Positions 1 to 7,922 are shown, counted from the first letter of the stretch. The stretch is 64,000 nt of DNA from JAHDCJ01 sp039028895 (GCA_039028895.1 JBCCHF010000037.1:1-64000); one strand, 5' to 3'. The notes: a model not told the origin generated them from the sequence alone. Numbers and translations are program-made.

Positions 1-1
1 A

Positions 2-310
2 AAAGACGTAAACGATTATTATTTAAATGAAATGCCAGATGAAAGTCCTATTAAGCCAATTTTATCAAGCCATTCAAAAAAATTAGAAGACGAAATTAAA
101 CTAGCTAAGATCAATAAAGATCATAATCAAATGCTTAAAGGATTTTTAGAAGAAAAAATAAAAAATCCGCATCCAATGATTAAACCATTTCAAGATGGTA
201 TTAAGGGGTTATTGGATAATACAGCAAAGATAATGCTAAATGATCCTATTAGAAATGAAGACGATAAGAAAAAAATTGATAGTATTAACAAACTTCTCAA
301 TAAAAAATAA
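2..310 (+). CDS. Hypothetical protein, 5' end cut by window edge
   Basis: This reading frame is open from the first base of the window, so the first ATG (position 32) is probably internal and the gene starts outside. The visible 103 residues are very rich in Lys, Asp, Asn and Ile, with no signal peptide, membrane segment or motif I recognise. It ends in TAA only 5 bases before the next gene, so the two are likely co-transcribed. The sequence is AT-rich compared with the chromosome right of 5.7 kb, in keeping with cargo of the integrated element. It contains no in-frame TGA, unlike the gene pair at 875-1737. The function is unknown. Confidence 0.55.
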   Translation, partial: KDVNDYYLNEMPDESPIKPILSSHSKKLEDEIKLAKINKDHNQMLKGFLEEKIKNPHPMIKPFQDGIKGLLDNTAKIMLNDPIRNEDDKKKIDSINKLLNKK

Positions 311-315
311 TAAAT

Positions 316-675
316 ATGTTTGTTAGTAAGCATAAAGCTTTTTTTGCTAGAAAAGCAATTGGCAATGTGGTTAGTGCAACTACTTCAGATACAACTAGTG
401 ACATAATTGATGTGCTAAGTATTCTTGTCGAGAATGTGAAAATTCTAGAAAATAGGATGGATTCTTTACAGAAGCAAATTGATACATATACTAACCATAT
501 AGAACCTTTTATAATATTGAATGCTGCGAAAGAGTTAAATGAAAATCAAAAAAAAATAATCATTGAAAAATTTGGAACAATTCTGAAAATTAGAAACACT
601 TCAATTGAGGAATTAAGCAGAGAATTGGAGATCACAAAAAAACTTGCACATAGCATAAAGATGTCCTTATCCTAA
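316..675 (+). CDS. Hypothetical protein with helical C-terminal half
   Basis: This 119-residue protein begins 5 bases after the upstream stop, which suggests a two-gene operon. Residues 30-60 look like a short coiled coil (VENVKILENRMDSLQKQI). The last 50 residues look like two or three helices, with spacing that loosely resembles a sigma-like or helix-turn-helix tail, but I cannot assign a family. There is no signal peptide or membrane segment. It ends in TAA and its glycines use ordinary GGN codons. A role in mobile-element biology is only inferred from its place inside the element. Confidence 0.5.
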   Translation: MFVSKHKAFFARKAIGNVVSATTSDTTSDIIDVLSILVENVKILENRMDSLQKQIDTYTNHIEPFIILNAAKELNENQKKIIIEKFGTILKIRNTSIEELSRELEITKKLAHSIKMSLS

Positions 676-873
676 TTCTTTTTCAAATTAGTTAACAGTG
701 AATCTCATATTCCTACTCAACATAGGCGTTCTATAATAATTTTTCTAACGACATGGCTCAGAAAAATATTTAACAAATTTAGTTTGACACAGCAACATTT
801 TTGATTATACTGAGGCCACAAATGTCCTTCGGGATCCTCCCTCCGATTCGTAAGAACGGAGGAGATAAAAGGG

Positions 874-904
874 CTTAAAGCGATAAAAACGCTTTAAGTT
901 TTTT
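874..904 (+). terminator. Rho-independent terminator, convergent
   Basis: A perfect 9-bp stem (874-882 with 890-898, arms CTTAAAGCG and CGCTTTAAG) with a 7-base loop is followed by six T on the plus strand. It can end transcription of the two plus-strand genes. It overlaps the stop codon of the minus-strand toxin-like gene, so it sits between convergent units. A second GC-rich hairpin (CCTCCG at 840-845 with CGGAGG at 857-862) lies just before it without a T-run. Confidence 0.6.
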
Positions 905-1288
905 CTTTATGTCGTTGAAATCTTTCCAACTGATTGTATTCTTTTTTTCTATGAATCTGGCTTTGTCGAGTACCTTGATCTGAGAAAGAATAATACGTGA
1001 CGTTTTACCGTAATATGTTTGAGGGAGTTGATAATAAAATCTTTCATTCTTTGCCTTAATTTCATCGCTTGTAGTCATAGGAAGAACTAGAACCATATTA
1101 CCAAGTCTTTTTAAAATCAAAACCGGCCTTTTAAAATCTTCTCCTTTTCAGTCTTCCTCACAGCCTATATTAACTCAAAGATGAGCGTATCGTACCTCCC
1201 TTACGTTGACGAATTTTTTCTCTTTAAACCTTTTGGTGTGTATTTCCTCTTTTAGTGTATTCCATAGACTGAATGGTTTTATATACAT
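875..1288 (-). pseudogene. PemK/MazF-like toxin with two in-frame TGA codons at conserved glycines
   Basis: PemK/MazF toxins are usually mRNA endonucleases that cut cellular RNA unless held by an antitoxin. Under the standard code only the last 81 residues form a clean frame. The same frame continues upstream to ATG at 1288 and gives 137 residues, interrupted only by TGA at codons 38 (1175-1177) and 47 (1148-1150). Read through, the core is HLxVNIGCEEDxKGEDF followed by KRPVLILKRLG. This matches the family pattern LGVNIG..EDGKG..F.RPVLI, with each TGA where glycine is expected. The tail (SRIILSQIKVLDKARF) is also typical. There is no frameshift and no TAA or TAG. The Trp at codon 9 is TGG. 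It is either an intact gene from a donor with TGA = Gly (translation table 25) or a gene broken on arrival here. I see no antitoxin partner. Confidence 0.72.
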
Positions 1289-1326
1289 TGAAGAATTTTC
1301 ACAAGTAAAAATGGTGTGAGAGGAGG

Positions 1327-1737
1327 TTACACTTTAAGTGTTTTTAATAGTACACGGCCTTTTGCAAATCTTTTGGCTTCTTTGGTAAATCCACCTGAAG
1401 TAATAATACAAGCTTTAGCTTTCATTCCTTGAGCAACGCCATAATGTCTCTGAACTAAGGCAATTCCGATATTACTCTTATGCTTTTTACATTGAACAAC
1501 TCGCCTTTGCCCTCATTTATAAGCAATTATATCAATTCCTCAATCCTTTGTTCACTTTCAAAGCTTCACTCACCTGAATCACTTTTTACGAAGAGAAGAA
1601 GCACAAAATTTTTCGTAATCACGTCGAGTTTTGACATGCTTTGACTTAAATGCACCTCTAAGGAAAGGTATGAGGAGTATTAAACATCCCATTACCAGGA
1701 GTAATCCAAACCCAATGATGAAAAAACCACTATCCAT
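1327..1737 (-). pseudogene. Mrr-like restriction endonuclease with six in-frame TGA codons
   Basis: The frame from ATG at 1737 to TAA at 1327 gives 136 residues if TGA is read as an amino acid. An N-terminal membrane segment (about residues 5-26) precedes an Mrr-type PD-(D/E)xK domain. The catalytic pattern is visible as DxGIDIIAYK with QCKKHK about 15 residues later, then IITSGGFTKEAKRFA, as in Mrr_cat proteins that cut (often methylated) DNA. The TGA codons are 53, 56, 60, 62, 66 and 75. Codons 53 (KKxF), 62 (KxTKD) and 66 (DxGID) fall where the family prefers glycine. No TAA, TAG or frameshift interrupts the frame. It lies 38 bases upstream of the toxin-like gene on the same strand, so the two probably travelled as one unit. 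It would not be made from this genome under the standard code. Confidence 0.7.
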
Positions 1738-2021
1738 AGATATGTTTAGTTATACAGCCGAGACATTGTATTGGAAGATGTTGTTGTTTTCAACCGAAAT
1801 AAATGACAAAAGTCAACTCTGTTCCCAGAATTAAAGTTCGGAACCCATTTTTGCTTATGTGTTTTTTAAATCACTAGGGGTTTTTCCTTCTGCGTTCTAC
1901 AGGTTGTCAAACAAAAATGAAATGTAGTAGAAAAGCAGAGACAATTTTTTACGCAAGAATGCTTGACTTATCAAGAGTATTATTTATAAGCACCATATCT
2001 ATAAACAAAAATTAACATATA

Positions 2022-2405
2022 ATGAAAAAATCTGTATTTGTTTTGATTGTTCTTTTGCTTTTACTAATTTGTCCAACACTTAGCAATCTTCTATGTCACG
2101 TTTCTACTGTTAAAGCAACAACTAAATTAGGAGTAACTATCACAGATAAAGCTAACAGCCCAATCGAAGGGGCCCGTGTATATGCTGATAGAAAACGTGC
2201 TGATTCGGAGACAAACGAGAGAGGAAAATCAATTGTTTCAATTTGCTTTAAGTGTAGTTGGTTGATTGGTTGTGGGTGTTCAAACACTGACATTAACTTC
2301 CTTATCGTTAGCCCTGATGGTAAGGAATTTACCACCAAGGAAAGAATTGATGGAAGTTGGCTAAGAAGAAACGATGAGCCTTGGCATTTTATTAAAATCG
2401 AATAA
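2022..2405 (+). CDS. Exported protein with carboxypeptidase-regulatory-like fold
   Basis: This is a 127-residue protein with a clear N-terminal hydrophobic segment (residues 4-22), either a signal peptide or an anchor. The rest resembles the small beta-sandwich of carboxypeptidase-regulatory or SpaA-type domains: GVTITDKANSPIEGARVYA is the usual start, with a T.ERG turn later. Its C-terminal half (GCGCSNTDINF ... DGKEF ... GSWLRRNDEPWHFIKIE) is similar to the C-terminus of the next gene (PGCSCAETTNINL ... DGKTY ... GTEWLKNQ), so the two are paralogous. It is followed by its own terminator. The function is unknown; it is cargo of the integrative element. Confidence 0.6.
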   Translation: MKKSVFVLIVLLLLLICPTLSNLLCHVSTVKATTKLGVTITDKANSPIEGARVYADRKRADSETNERGKSIVSICFKCSWLIGCGCSNTDINFLIVSPDGKEFTTKERIDGSWLRRNDEPWHFIKIE

Positions 2406-2421
2406 GAACAAATAACTTTTT

Positions 2422-2450
2422 TGAGCACTTAATTGTAAGTGCTCATTTTT
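2422..2450 (+). terminator. Rho-independent terminator
   Basis: A perfect 10-bp stem (TGAGCACTTA at 2422-2431 with TAAGTGCTCA at 2436-2445) has a 4-base loop and is followed by TTTTT. It separates the 127-residue gene from its paralogue downstream. Confidence 0.85.
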
Positions 2451-2463
2451 AAAATAAAAGAAC

Positions 2464-3087
2464 ATGAATTTTTTCTCACAATTTAGTGAACTCGCCATTG
2501 CTATATTGCTAATGATTGGATTAATAGTCTCCACTTCATTCTTTATAAAATGGATGCGTGGTAAGATAAAATTTGATAAGGTAAAATTATCTCCAACTAG
2601 CATAGAATTTGGGGTATCTGACTCAAATCCGGAGGAACAAGAAGAAGGGGTACAAAAAGCTAACGCATCAATTGGGAAGATTTTCTGGATTAGTAATTTG
2701 GGAGTTTTTTTTATCACATTCCTCTTTTGTAGTTTCCTCTCCCCTTTTATCGCTGAAATTGTTTGCTCCACGGTAAAAACAAATGAACCAGTTAATCTAG
2801 TTTTAGCGGTTCAAAAAATAGGTGGAGGTAAAACAGTGCCATTGGAAGGAGCCAAAATTGACATAGAAGGAGTAGCACAAGATGGCATCACAAATGATGC
2901 CGGTGACTTAACTGTTTCATTCAATATCGTTTCATATGGTTTTTTCCCAGGTTGTTCTTGTGCTGAAACAACTAACATAAACCTTCGAATCTATAAAGAT
3001 GGTAAAACGTACGATCACGAAATTAGTGCGGGAACAGAATGGCTTAAAAATCAAGAATCAGAAAAATATGACATCATACTACAATAA
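2464..3087 (+). CDS. Two-pass membrane protein with exported beta domain
   Basis: This 207-residue protein has membrane segments at about residues 9-29 and 72-96. A charged cytoplasmic-type loop lies between them, rich in Glu and Lys. A C-terminal domain of about 110 residues follows and should sit outside the inner membrane. That domain (VQKIGGGKTVPLEGAKIDIEG to the end) has the same layout as the 127-residue gene upstream: a short beta-sandwich start, a GCSC-type Cys cluster, DGKTY, and GTEWLKNQ near the end. The pair looks like a duplication in which one copy is free or lipid-bound and the other is membrane-anchored. The gene overlaps the next one by 20 bases, which suggests coupled translation. 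The function is unknown. Confidence 0.65.
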   Translation: MNFFSQFSELAIAILLMIGLIVSTSFFIKWMRGKIKFDKVKLSPTSIEFGVSDSNPEEQEEGVQKANASIGKIFWISNLGVFFITFLFCSFLSPFIAEIVCSTVKTNEPVNLVLAVQKIGGGKTVPLEGAKIDIEGVAQDGITNDAGDLTVSFNIVSYGFFPGCSCAETTNINLRIYKDGKTYDHEISAGTEWLKNQESEKYDIILQ

Positions 3088-4171
3088 TTTTTTATCCCTG
3101 TTGTTGATTTTTTCTTTTGCTTCACATGGATTATTCAGCAAAAGCCTTACGATGACCATTACAGTAAAAAATGAACATGGGATGCTGCTTAATTATCAAA
3201 CAAAAGTCACGCTTTTTAGATATTATGAAGGAATTAGCACACATAAATTTCTGAAAAATGGTAAGGTAACATTTAAAAATTCTAGCCCAATAAGCGATAG
3301 AGTAAGAGTTAAAATTACGATTGAAGCTGATGGGTATACAACGCTTGATTCTAGTTTTATCTGGAGTCGAAATATAGAACATACTTGGTATTTAAAGGAT
3401 GATAATAAACATATGATCATTCTCCAAAAGGCAAAATCATTAAAGAAAACTCTTACCAGGAAAGAGGTTTCGGTATCAAATGCCCCTACACTTTCGGAGC
3501 AGGAAAAAGAGAATCTATTTTTAGATTTAGTCGCTACCCAGGAGAAAGTTAGACAGCTTGAGGATAGAATAAAAAGAAAGGACGAAGATTATATTATTCT
3601 TGAAAACACGTATAGGGATTTGGAATTTGATTATTTCGACATAAAGGATAAGCTGTATACGTTACAAGATAAATATGATGAAGTTGAAAATGAAAATAGA
3701 AGTATTAAAGATACTTTAAGGAAAGCAGGAATGGAACTAGGAGAATGTAAATGCATTTTATGGAGTCCTGGTAAAAGTAACTATGCACAATTGGTCTTCA
3801 GCCTAGTAGATGCAAAAACTGAAAAAATTGTTACATCCACAGAAGGAATAATAATAAAAGTTTTTGAGGAAGGAAAAAACAAAAATCCAGAAACGCAATT
3901 AAGCATATTTGGACAAGACATGTATGAAACTCACTACTATTACGAAAAATCGAAAGGTGGGTCAACCGTTTTGTTGCTTTTCGATCCAAATGAAATCAAA
4001 ACAAATGAGGGAATCATTCGACAGAACTACGAAATAGTTTTTTACCATAGAGACCTTTATGAATCTAACATTCGTAAAAATCACCCTATTACTTTAGGAG
4101 AACTCAAAATCCTGGATATTAGCAAAGTTTGTGAAGAGAAAAAACCCTTGAAAAAAATTGGTAATCCTTGA
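3068..4171 (+). CDS. Exported coiled-coil protein of the element
   Basis: I place the start at ATG 3068, because from there the protein has a good signal peptide (FLSLLLIFSFASHGLFS). An ATG at 2999 would add a charged tail that spoils it. The mature protein starts with a beta domain (MTITVKNEHGMLLNYQTKVTLF) like those of the two preceding genes. A coiled coil follows at about residues 140-220 (KVRQLEDRIKRKDEDYIILE region), then a C-terminal globular domain of about 130 residues that I cannot place. It overlaps the membrane protein upstream by 20 bases. The three genes may form an envelope complex. The stop is TGA. Confidence 0.6.
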   Translation: MTSYYNNFLSLLLIFSFASHGLFSKSLTMTITVKNEHGMLLNYQTKVTLFRYYEGISTHKFLKNGKVTFKNSSPISDRVRVKITIEADGYTTLDSSFIWSRNIEHTWYLKDDNKHMIILQKAKSLKKTLTRKEVSVSNAPTLSEQEKENLFLDLVATQEKVRQLEDRIKRKDEDYIILENTYRDLEFDYFDIKDKLYTLQDKYDEVENENRSIKDTLRKAGMELGECKCILWSPGKSNYAQLVFSLVDAKTEKIVTSTEGIIIKVFEEGKNKNPETQLSIFGQDMYETHYYYEKSKGGSTVLLLFDPNEIKTNEGIIRQNYEIVFYHRDLYESNIRKNHPITLGELKILDISKVCEEKKPLKKIGNP

Positions 4172-4380
4172 TTTTGTTTATAGATAATCTTCTGGAATTT
4201 CAGTAAGAATAGTTCTGTTTTTGAGAATTGTAGTATAATTGCCTTACACCGTTAAAATTTGTACTGAGATTTAAAGTCCTAATACTTACAGCATGATTCA
4301 TTGAGTCGCTTAATAAACCCATAATAGATAGGGTCTTTTGTATGACGACTATAGGTTTGTCACTCCCATATTTAAGGTAA

Positions 4381-5619
4381 TTACAAGACATCCATAGCGT
4401 CTTGAAGTTTTTGTCTATCCCTCACAAGACCTAGATAGTTGTTGGTAGTTTTGATACTAGAATGGTCCATAAGAGTTCTGACAGTATTGAGGTCTACTCC
4501 TTTACTTAGAGCTAAAGTAGGTGCTGTATATCTTGTTGTATACCATGTGATGTACCTATCATCTGAGAAGCCAAGCCTTTTAGATATCTGCTTTAGAGAT
4601 CGTCGGACATTAGACTTATAGTTATGCAACCTTTTTTCTATCTGTTTTGCATCATTATCATAACCGTTCAGGATATCAAGTATATACTTACCCCCCGTAT
4701 CATATTCTTTTAGGATAGCCATAGCCTCTTCCCCTACTGGTTTACCTGCTTTGTTCTCGAACCTTGTTTTAGACCTACTATACTTCCAATATCCATTATT
4801 AATATCCTGCCATTTCATTAAGGCCAAGTCTTTGAAGTTGACACCAAAAAGTTTGTAACCTAGTATCCATAAAGCAAGGTGTTTCTTCTGTGCAGCTGGC
4901 AGTTCAGCAGTATAATAGAATTCTACTACCTTTTCTTTCTCAGATTCACTCAGGTCTTTGATTCTATTCTTCTTGATAAATGCAGAACTCTTTCCTTTAC
5001 GTTTATTGATGTCGTACCCTGTAGGAGAGTATTTCGTCTTTATAGGGCAATCTGTGGCCTTAATATAACCGTTCTTGATAGCTAGAGAGAGGACTATCTG
5101 TAGGAACTTCATGTAACTATACCCCTTCATTTCCCTCTCGTCAAGCACTCTTAGTACGGTATCCAGTTCCCTTTCTCCAAAGTCCTGTATGCGCATATCA
5201 TTCTTGAAGCACTTTTCAAGGAAGGAACCTATAGCCTTGAAATTCTGGGCATAACTTATCTGACTCTTTTTTAGATAATCTTGTTCAATCTCGTAGCAAT
5301 ACGCTATCAGCTCCTTTTTTTCTACCTTCTTGGTGGAGTCTCCGAGTTGGTCAAATTCCTTTACCCACCTTCTGTAATCCCATTCATCCAAGTCATCAGC
5401 TATCCTCCGGGCTTTCTTCTCATAGTCGTCTAAAAGAGCATTCTTGCGTTGCGAGTATAGGTATCTATGATTTTCATAATCCCATGAGGAGTCCTTACAG
5501 GAGAAACCTTTGATACGTTTACGTCTCACACTAGTTCCCCAAGTAACTTGGAGACAAATAGGGTGAGCACCGCTTTTGAGTTTTGTGGACTTGTCTAATC
5601 TCACTTTAATGTTTGTCAT
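4381..5619 (-). CDS. Tyrosine recombinase (integrase) of the integrative element
   Basis: This 412-residue phage-type integrase has an N-terminal arm-binding part, a SAM-like core-binding domain (about residues 105-190) and a C-terminal catalytic domain. Visible catalytic elements are the beta-hairpin Lys (SRSKT, 281-285), Arg363 in WYTTRYT, His386 in DHSSIKTT, and nucleophile Tyr395 in NNYL. The usual first Arg is replaced by Asn in FGVNFKDL (258-265); this GxNFxDL form is common in Bacteroidota integrases. The gene's 5' end lies 75 bases from a truncated tRNA-Ala, the usual arrangement for an element integrated in a tRNA gene. It should catalyse integration and excision at that site. Confidence 0.92.
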   Translation of the reverse strand: MTNIKVRLDKSTKLKSGAHPICLQVTWGTSVRRKRIKGFSCKDSSWDYENHRYLYSQRKNALLDDYEKKARRIADDLDEWDYRRWVKEFDQLGDSTKKVEKKELIAYCYEIEQDYLKKSQISYAQNFKAIGSFLEKCFKNDMRIQDFGERELDTVLRVLDEREMKGYSYMKFLQIVLSLAIKNGYIKATDCPIKTKYSPTGYDINKRKGKSSAFIKKNRIKDLSESEKEKVVEFYYTAELPAAQKKHLALWILGYKLFGVNFKDLALMKWQDINNGYWKYSRSKTRFENKAGKPVGEEAMAILKEYDTGGKYILDILNGYDNDAKQIEKRLHNYKSNVRRSLKQISKRLGFSDDRYITWYTTRYTAPTLALSKGVDLNTVRTLMDHSSIKTTNNYLGLVRDRQKLQDAMDVL

Positions 5620-5693
5620 GGCAAAAAAGATTTAAATTTTGCAAATCTTAGTAGCCATAACTTATTGAAAGTCAGTATTTTAGCAATACTAAA

Positions 5694-5740
5694 TTTGACT
5701 GGCAGTCAAGAGGTCACCGGTTCGACTCCGGTATGCTCCA
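5694..5740 (+). other. attR: 3' fragment of tRNA-Ala(GGC) at element end
   Basis: This stretch contains the anticodon arm (5694-5710, anticodon GGC at 5701-5703 with T at position 33), variable loop, T-arm (ACCGG-TTCGACT-CCGGT) and 3' acceptor strand ending in discriminator A at 5740. The U in the third acceptor pair position allows the G3:U70 mark of alanine tRNAs. The D-arm and 5' acceptor strand are missing: the sequence to the left is unrelated AT-rich DNA. With the integrase next to it, this is best read as the duplicated attachment core. The intact tRNA-Ala gene should then lie left of the window, at the other end of the element. Confidence 0.85.
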
Positions 5741-5783
5741 CAAAAGGAAAATAAACCACACCGTTTTATTCCAACAAAATCTA

Positions 5784-5818
5784 AAAACCTTTCCAAAGTA
5801 ATTTGGGAAGGTTTTTTT
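5784..5818 (+). terminator. Terminator downstream of the tRNA-Ala 3' end
   Basis: A stem (AAAACCTTTCC at 5784-5794 pairing with GGGAAGGTTTT from 5805, one G-T pair) with a 10-base loop runs into seven T. It lies 45 bases after the tRNA fragment and was probably the native terminator of the chromosomal tRNA-Ala gene. This supports the chromosome resuming here. Confidence 0.8.
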
Positions 5819-5897
5819 ATTTTAAATCCTGCTTTTTCAGAAAAAGTGATCTGCCAATTCATCAATCTACTTCTATTATTTTTACCCAGGGATTACA

Positions 5898-6641
5898 ATG
5901 TCCAACCAAAAAATGAAATGCAAAAACTGCGATACTGAGTTAAAAGGCCAATTCTGCCTTGAGTGCGGACAACGCGCATCGGTTAAACGATTCACACTGG
6001 TAGATTTGTTTTCTACAGATTTCCTATTGGGATTATTCAGCCTGGAAAGATCGAAGTTTCTGTTTACCGTGAAAATGCTATTCTCCAATCCGGGGAAAAT
6101 GGTGAGGGATTATATTGCGGGGAAGCGGGTCAGGACATTCCACTTTTTCACATTCCTCATCATCATCATTACCATTTACCAGATTCTTGAGTACCTGCTG
6201 AAAATTGATTTTTTGAATACAGTCTCGACGCCTGAAACTGCAGCACAACTTGAGTCCTTTTTAGCCTATACGAAACAGCATTTGAAGATTTTTACCCTGG
6301 CTAAAATCCCTATTGGTGCTGCAATCACCTATTTCATCTTCCAAAAAGCAAACTTCAATTTTGCGGAACACCTGGTACTCAACACCTTCCTGGTATCAGC
6401 AGAAGGTATAATCCGCTCTTTGATGCTTTTTCCACTTGCGTTGGAGCCGGACAACGTAACCTTGTCTTTCATTCTTGGCTGGATACCAAGAATTTATACC
6501 GTCATCTTCTTTTACAGTGTTTTTTGGGTCTTCTTTGAGCGAAAGTTGCACCCGTTTCTATTTAGTATTGCCAGCCTTTTATTAATTATGATCTTTTATG
6601 TTCTTCTGATACTGTATCCGGCGATGTTGATTCTTAGCTAA
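5898..6641 (+). CDS. DUF3667 membrane protein
   Basis: This 247-residue protein opens with a four-Cys zinc-ribbon-like motif (CKNCDTELKGQFCLECGQR, residues 8-26). The family's helical region follows (FSLERSKFLFTVKMLFSNPG, then YIAGKRVRTFHFFTFL) and then four or five membrane segments. That is the layout of DUF3667, a Bacteroidota family of inner-membrane proteins without known function. It is the first chromosomal gene after the element. It appears to be transcribed alone and is followed by a strong terminator. Confidence 0.8.
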   Translation: MSNQKMKCKNCDTELKGQFCLECGQRASVKRFTLVDLFSTDFLLGLFSLERSKFLFTVKMLFSNPGKMVRDYIAGKRVRTFHFFTFLIIIITIYQILEYLLKIDFLNTVSTPETAAQLESFLAYTKQHLKIFTLAKIPIGAAITYFIFQKANFNFAEHLVLNTFLVSAEGIIRSLMLFPLALEPDNVTLSFILGWIPRIYTVIFFYSVFWVFFERKLHPFLFSIASLLLIMIFYVLLILYPAMLILS

Positions 6642-6731
6642 CTACCAGGAGAGGAATTGTATGCATCAAGGAGTTTGAGATAGCCATCAAATTCTACGCT
6701 ACTTAAAGCCGCCTGACGATCCAACATTTAA

Positions 6732-6777
6732 AAAAGCCCTGAGGTATGATCGGTGTACCGATATCTCAGGGCTTTTG
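6732..6777 (+). terminator. Strong rho-independent terminator
   Basis: A 12-bp perfect stem (AAAAGCCCTGAG at 6733-6744 with CTCAGGGCTTTT at 6765-6776) is extended by further imperfect pairs around a GATCGGTGTACCGAT top. It ends the DUF3667 transcript. Because it is flanked by A and T tracts, it may work in both directions. Confidence 0.8.
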
Positions 6778-7109
6778 TATGAGGTTTGGTCTTATCAATA
6801 AAAAAGAATGATTGTAATTTGATATCAAAACTTTATTTTCGCTCTCTGAAGAATAATTTGCCTTTAAGTTTCATTCTTAGAATCTCTATCTTATCCACAT
6901 TATTGACTATTTCCTTTAATGGGAAAATTAATGATTTTCGGCCTTGAATCAAGTCTAACAAACCATTGCAAACTTTTCGAATTTGATTTAATTTTTCAAA
7001 ATCTAACATCAAATGAAATCAAGATTTATCTGTTGAACCTATTTAAGTGTCGATCCACTTATTTAAATCTTCGATATTACTTTTGTCAACAAATTAGATG
7101 TTTAAGTAG
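6778..7109 (+). other. Intergenic, AT-rich, nothing recognised
   Basis: This is about 330 bases of AT-rich sequence between the DUF3667 terminator and the convergent EGF/DUF1566 gene. A 64-codon plus-strand frame exists (6919-7113), but its composition is not protein-like and it runs into the stop of the opposite gene. I see no RNA, repeat or promoter worth naming. Confidence 0.5.
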
Positions 7110-7922
7110 TTAAAAAAATCGGACAGCTCGAACATGCGCCTGGTCTTCACAATCAGGTTCTAATTCACAAAGAAGAGTTACATCTCTAATAGATTCGTGA
7201 CCAAAGTCATGTGAAATACCACCATATTGTAAAATATCAGTAGATTTAAAAAACACAGTAGAACTCCAATATAATTCAGCCGCAAACTCACCATGTCCTT
7301 TTTGATGTAAATTTATGTTCATAAGATTTAATTCCATGAATGATGGTAAGAGCCAATCGTCTCCAAGGATTTTGCATAATTTTGCGGGCGTATTTTCTTC
7401 AAGGCACAGAGCAATAAGATTCTCGGTATTTTTGCGAGCTGCTCCCAGTTGGGATGCTTTTCTACCAGATAGTAAATATGGATAAAGATCACCTAATGGA
7501 GGTAAATGAGGGTCATTATCCTTAAGTTCTTGATCACAGCCCCATTTTACTACACCTTGATCTTTAGGTGCGGCTACCATTCCTGAAAAATCATACTTGT
7601 TTAAAGTATCTATGAAGAATATCAATCCTCCTTTATACATTTTGCCGTAAAGGCTTTCAAGAGGCACTCCGGCTTTGAATAAGTCTATCGGAGTTTTGTA
7701 TGCTAACAAGGATTGGACCTTACTAAGGTCCATTTCCTGGCAATTGGACCCAAAGAATCCATCTTGACAATCACAGTTACCGTCATTACAATTGCCTCCA
7801 TTTTTACAGACCACCTCCTTGCAGGGGTTTGATCCGATTAATGCTTTTATATCCTCTTGGAAATAATATCCTAAGGCTCCAGTCCCAAACAAGGAAAACA
7901 AAATGTACAATAGTTTTTTCAT
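7110..7922 (-). CDS. Exported protein with EGF-like and DUF1566-type domains
   Basis: This 270-residue protein has an N-terminal hydrophobic signal or anchor (residues 4-22). One EGF-like module with six Cys follows (CKEVVCKNGGNCNDGNCDCQ region, about 34-63). The C-terminal part has the features of DUF1566/Lcl-type domains seen in many Bacteroidota surface proteins: YKGGLIFFIDT, WGCDQELKD, DDWLLPSFMELNLMNINL, AELYWSST and a final VRAVRFF. These domains are usually extracellular, of unknown ligand. There is no T9SS tail. It is a single gene, divergent from nothing nearby, and the start is set by the signal peptide. Confidence 0.75.
   Translation of the reverse strand: MKKLLYILFSLFGTGALGYYFQEDIKALIGSNPCKEVVCKNGGNCNDGNCDCQDGFFGSNCQEMDLSKVQSLLAYKTPIDLFKAGVPLESLYGKMYKGGLIFFIDTLNKYDFSGMVAAPKDQGVVKWGCDQELKDNDPHLPPLGDLYPYLLSGRKASQLGAARKNTENLIALCLEENTPAKLCKILGDDWLLPSFMELNLMNINLHQKGHGEFAAELYWSSTVFFKSTDILQYGGISHDFGHESIRDVTLLCELEPDCEDQAHVRAVRFF

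Noticed and set aside
875..1737. TGA read as tryptophan (code 4) in the nuclease-toxin pair
   Set aside because: Conserved family positions at several of the TGA sites call for glycine (LGVNIG, EDGKG, KGTKD). The toxin's Trp9 uses TGG. Trp is tolerable only at DxGID.
1631..1834. 67-codon plus-strand frame
   Set aside because: It is antisense to the start of the Mrr-like gene and has no protein-like features.
2361..2771. 136-codon minus-strand frame
   Set aside because: It is antisense to the exported-protein genes, and the terminator at 2422-2450 lies inside it.
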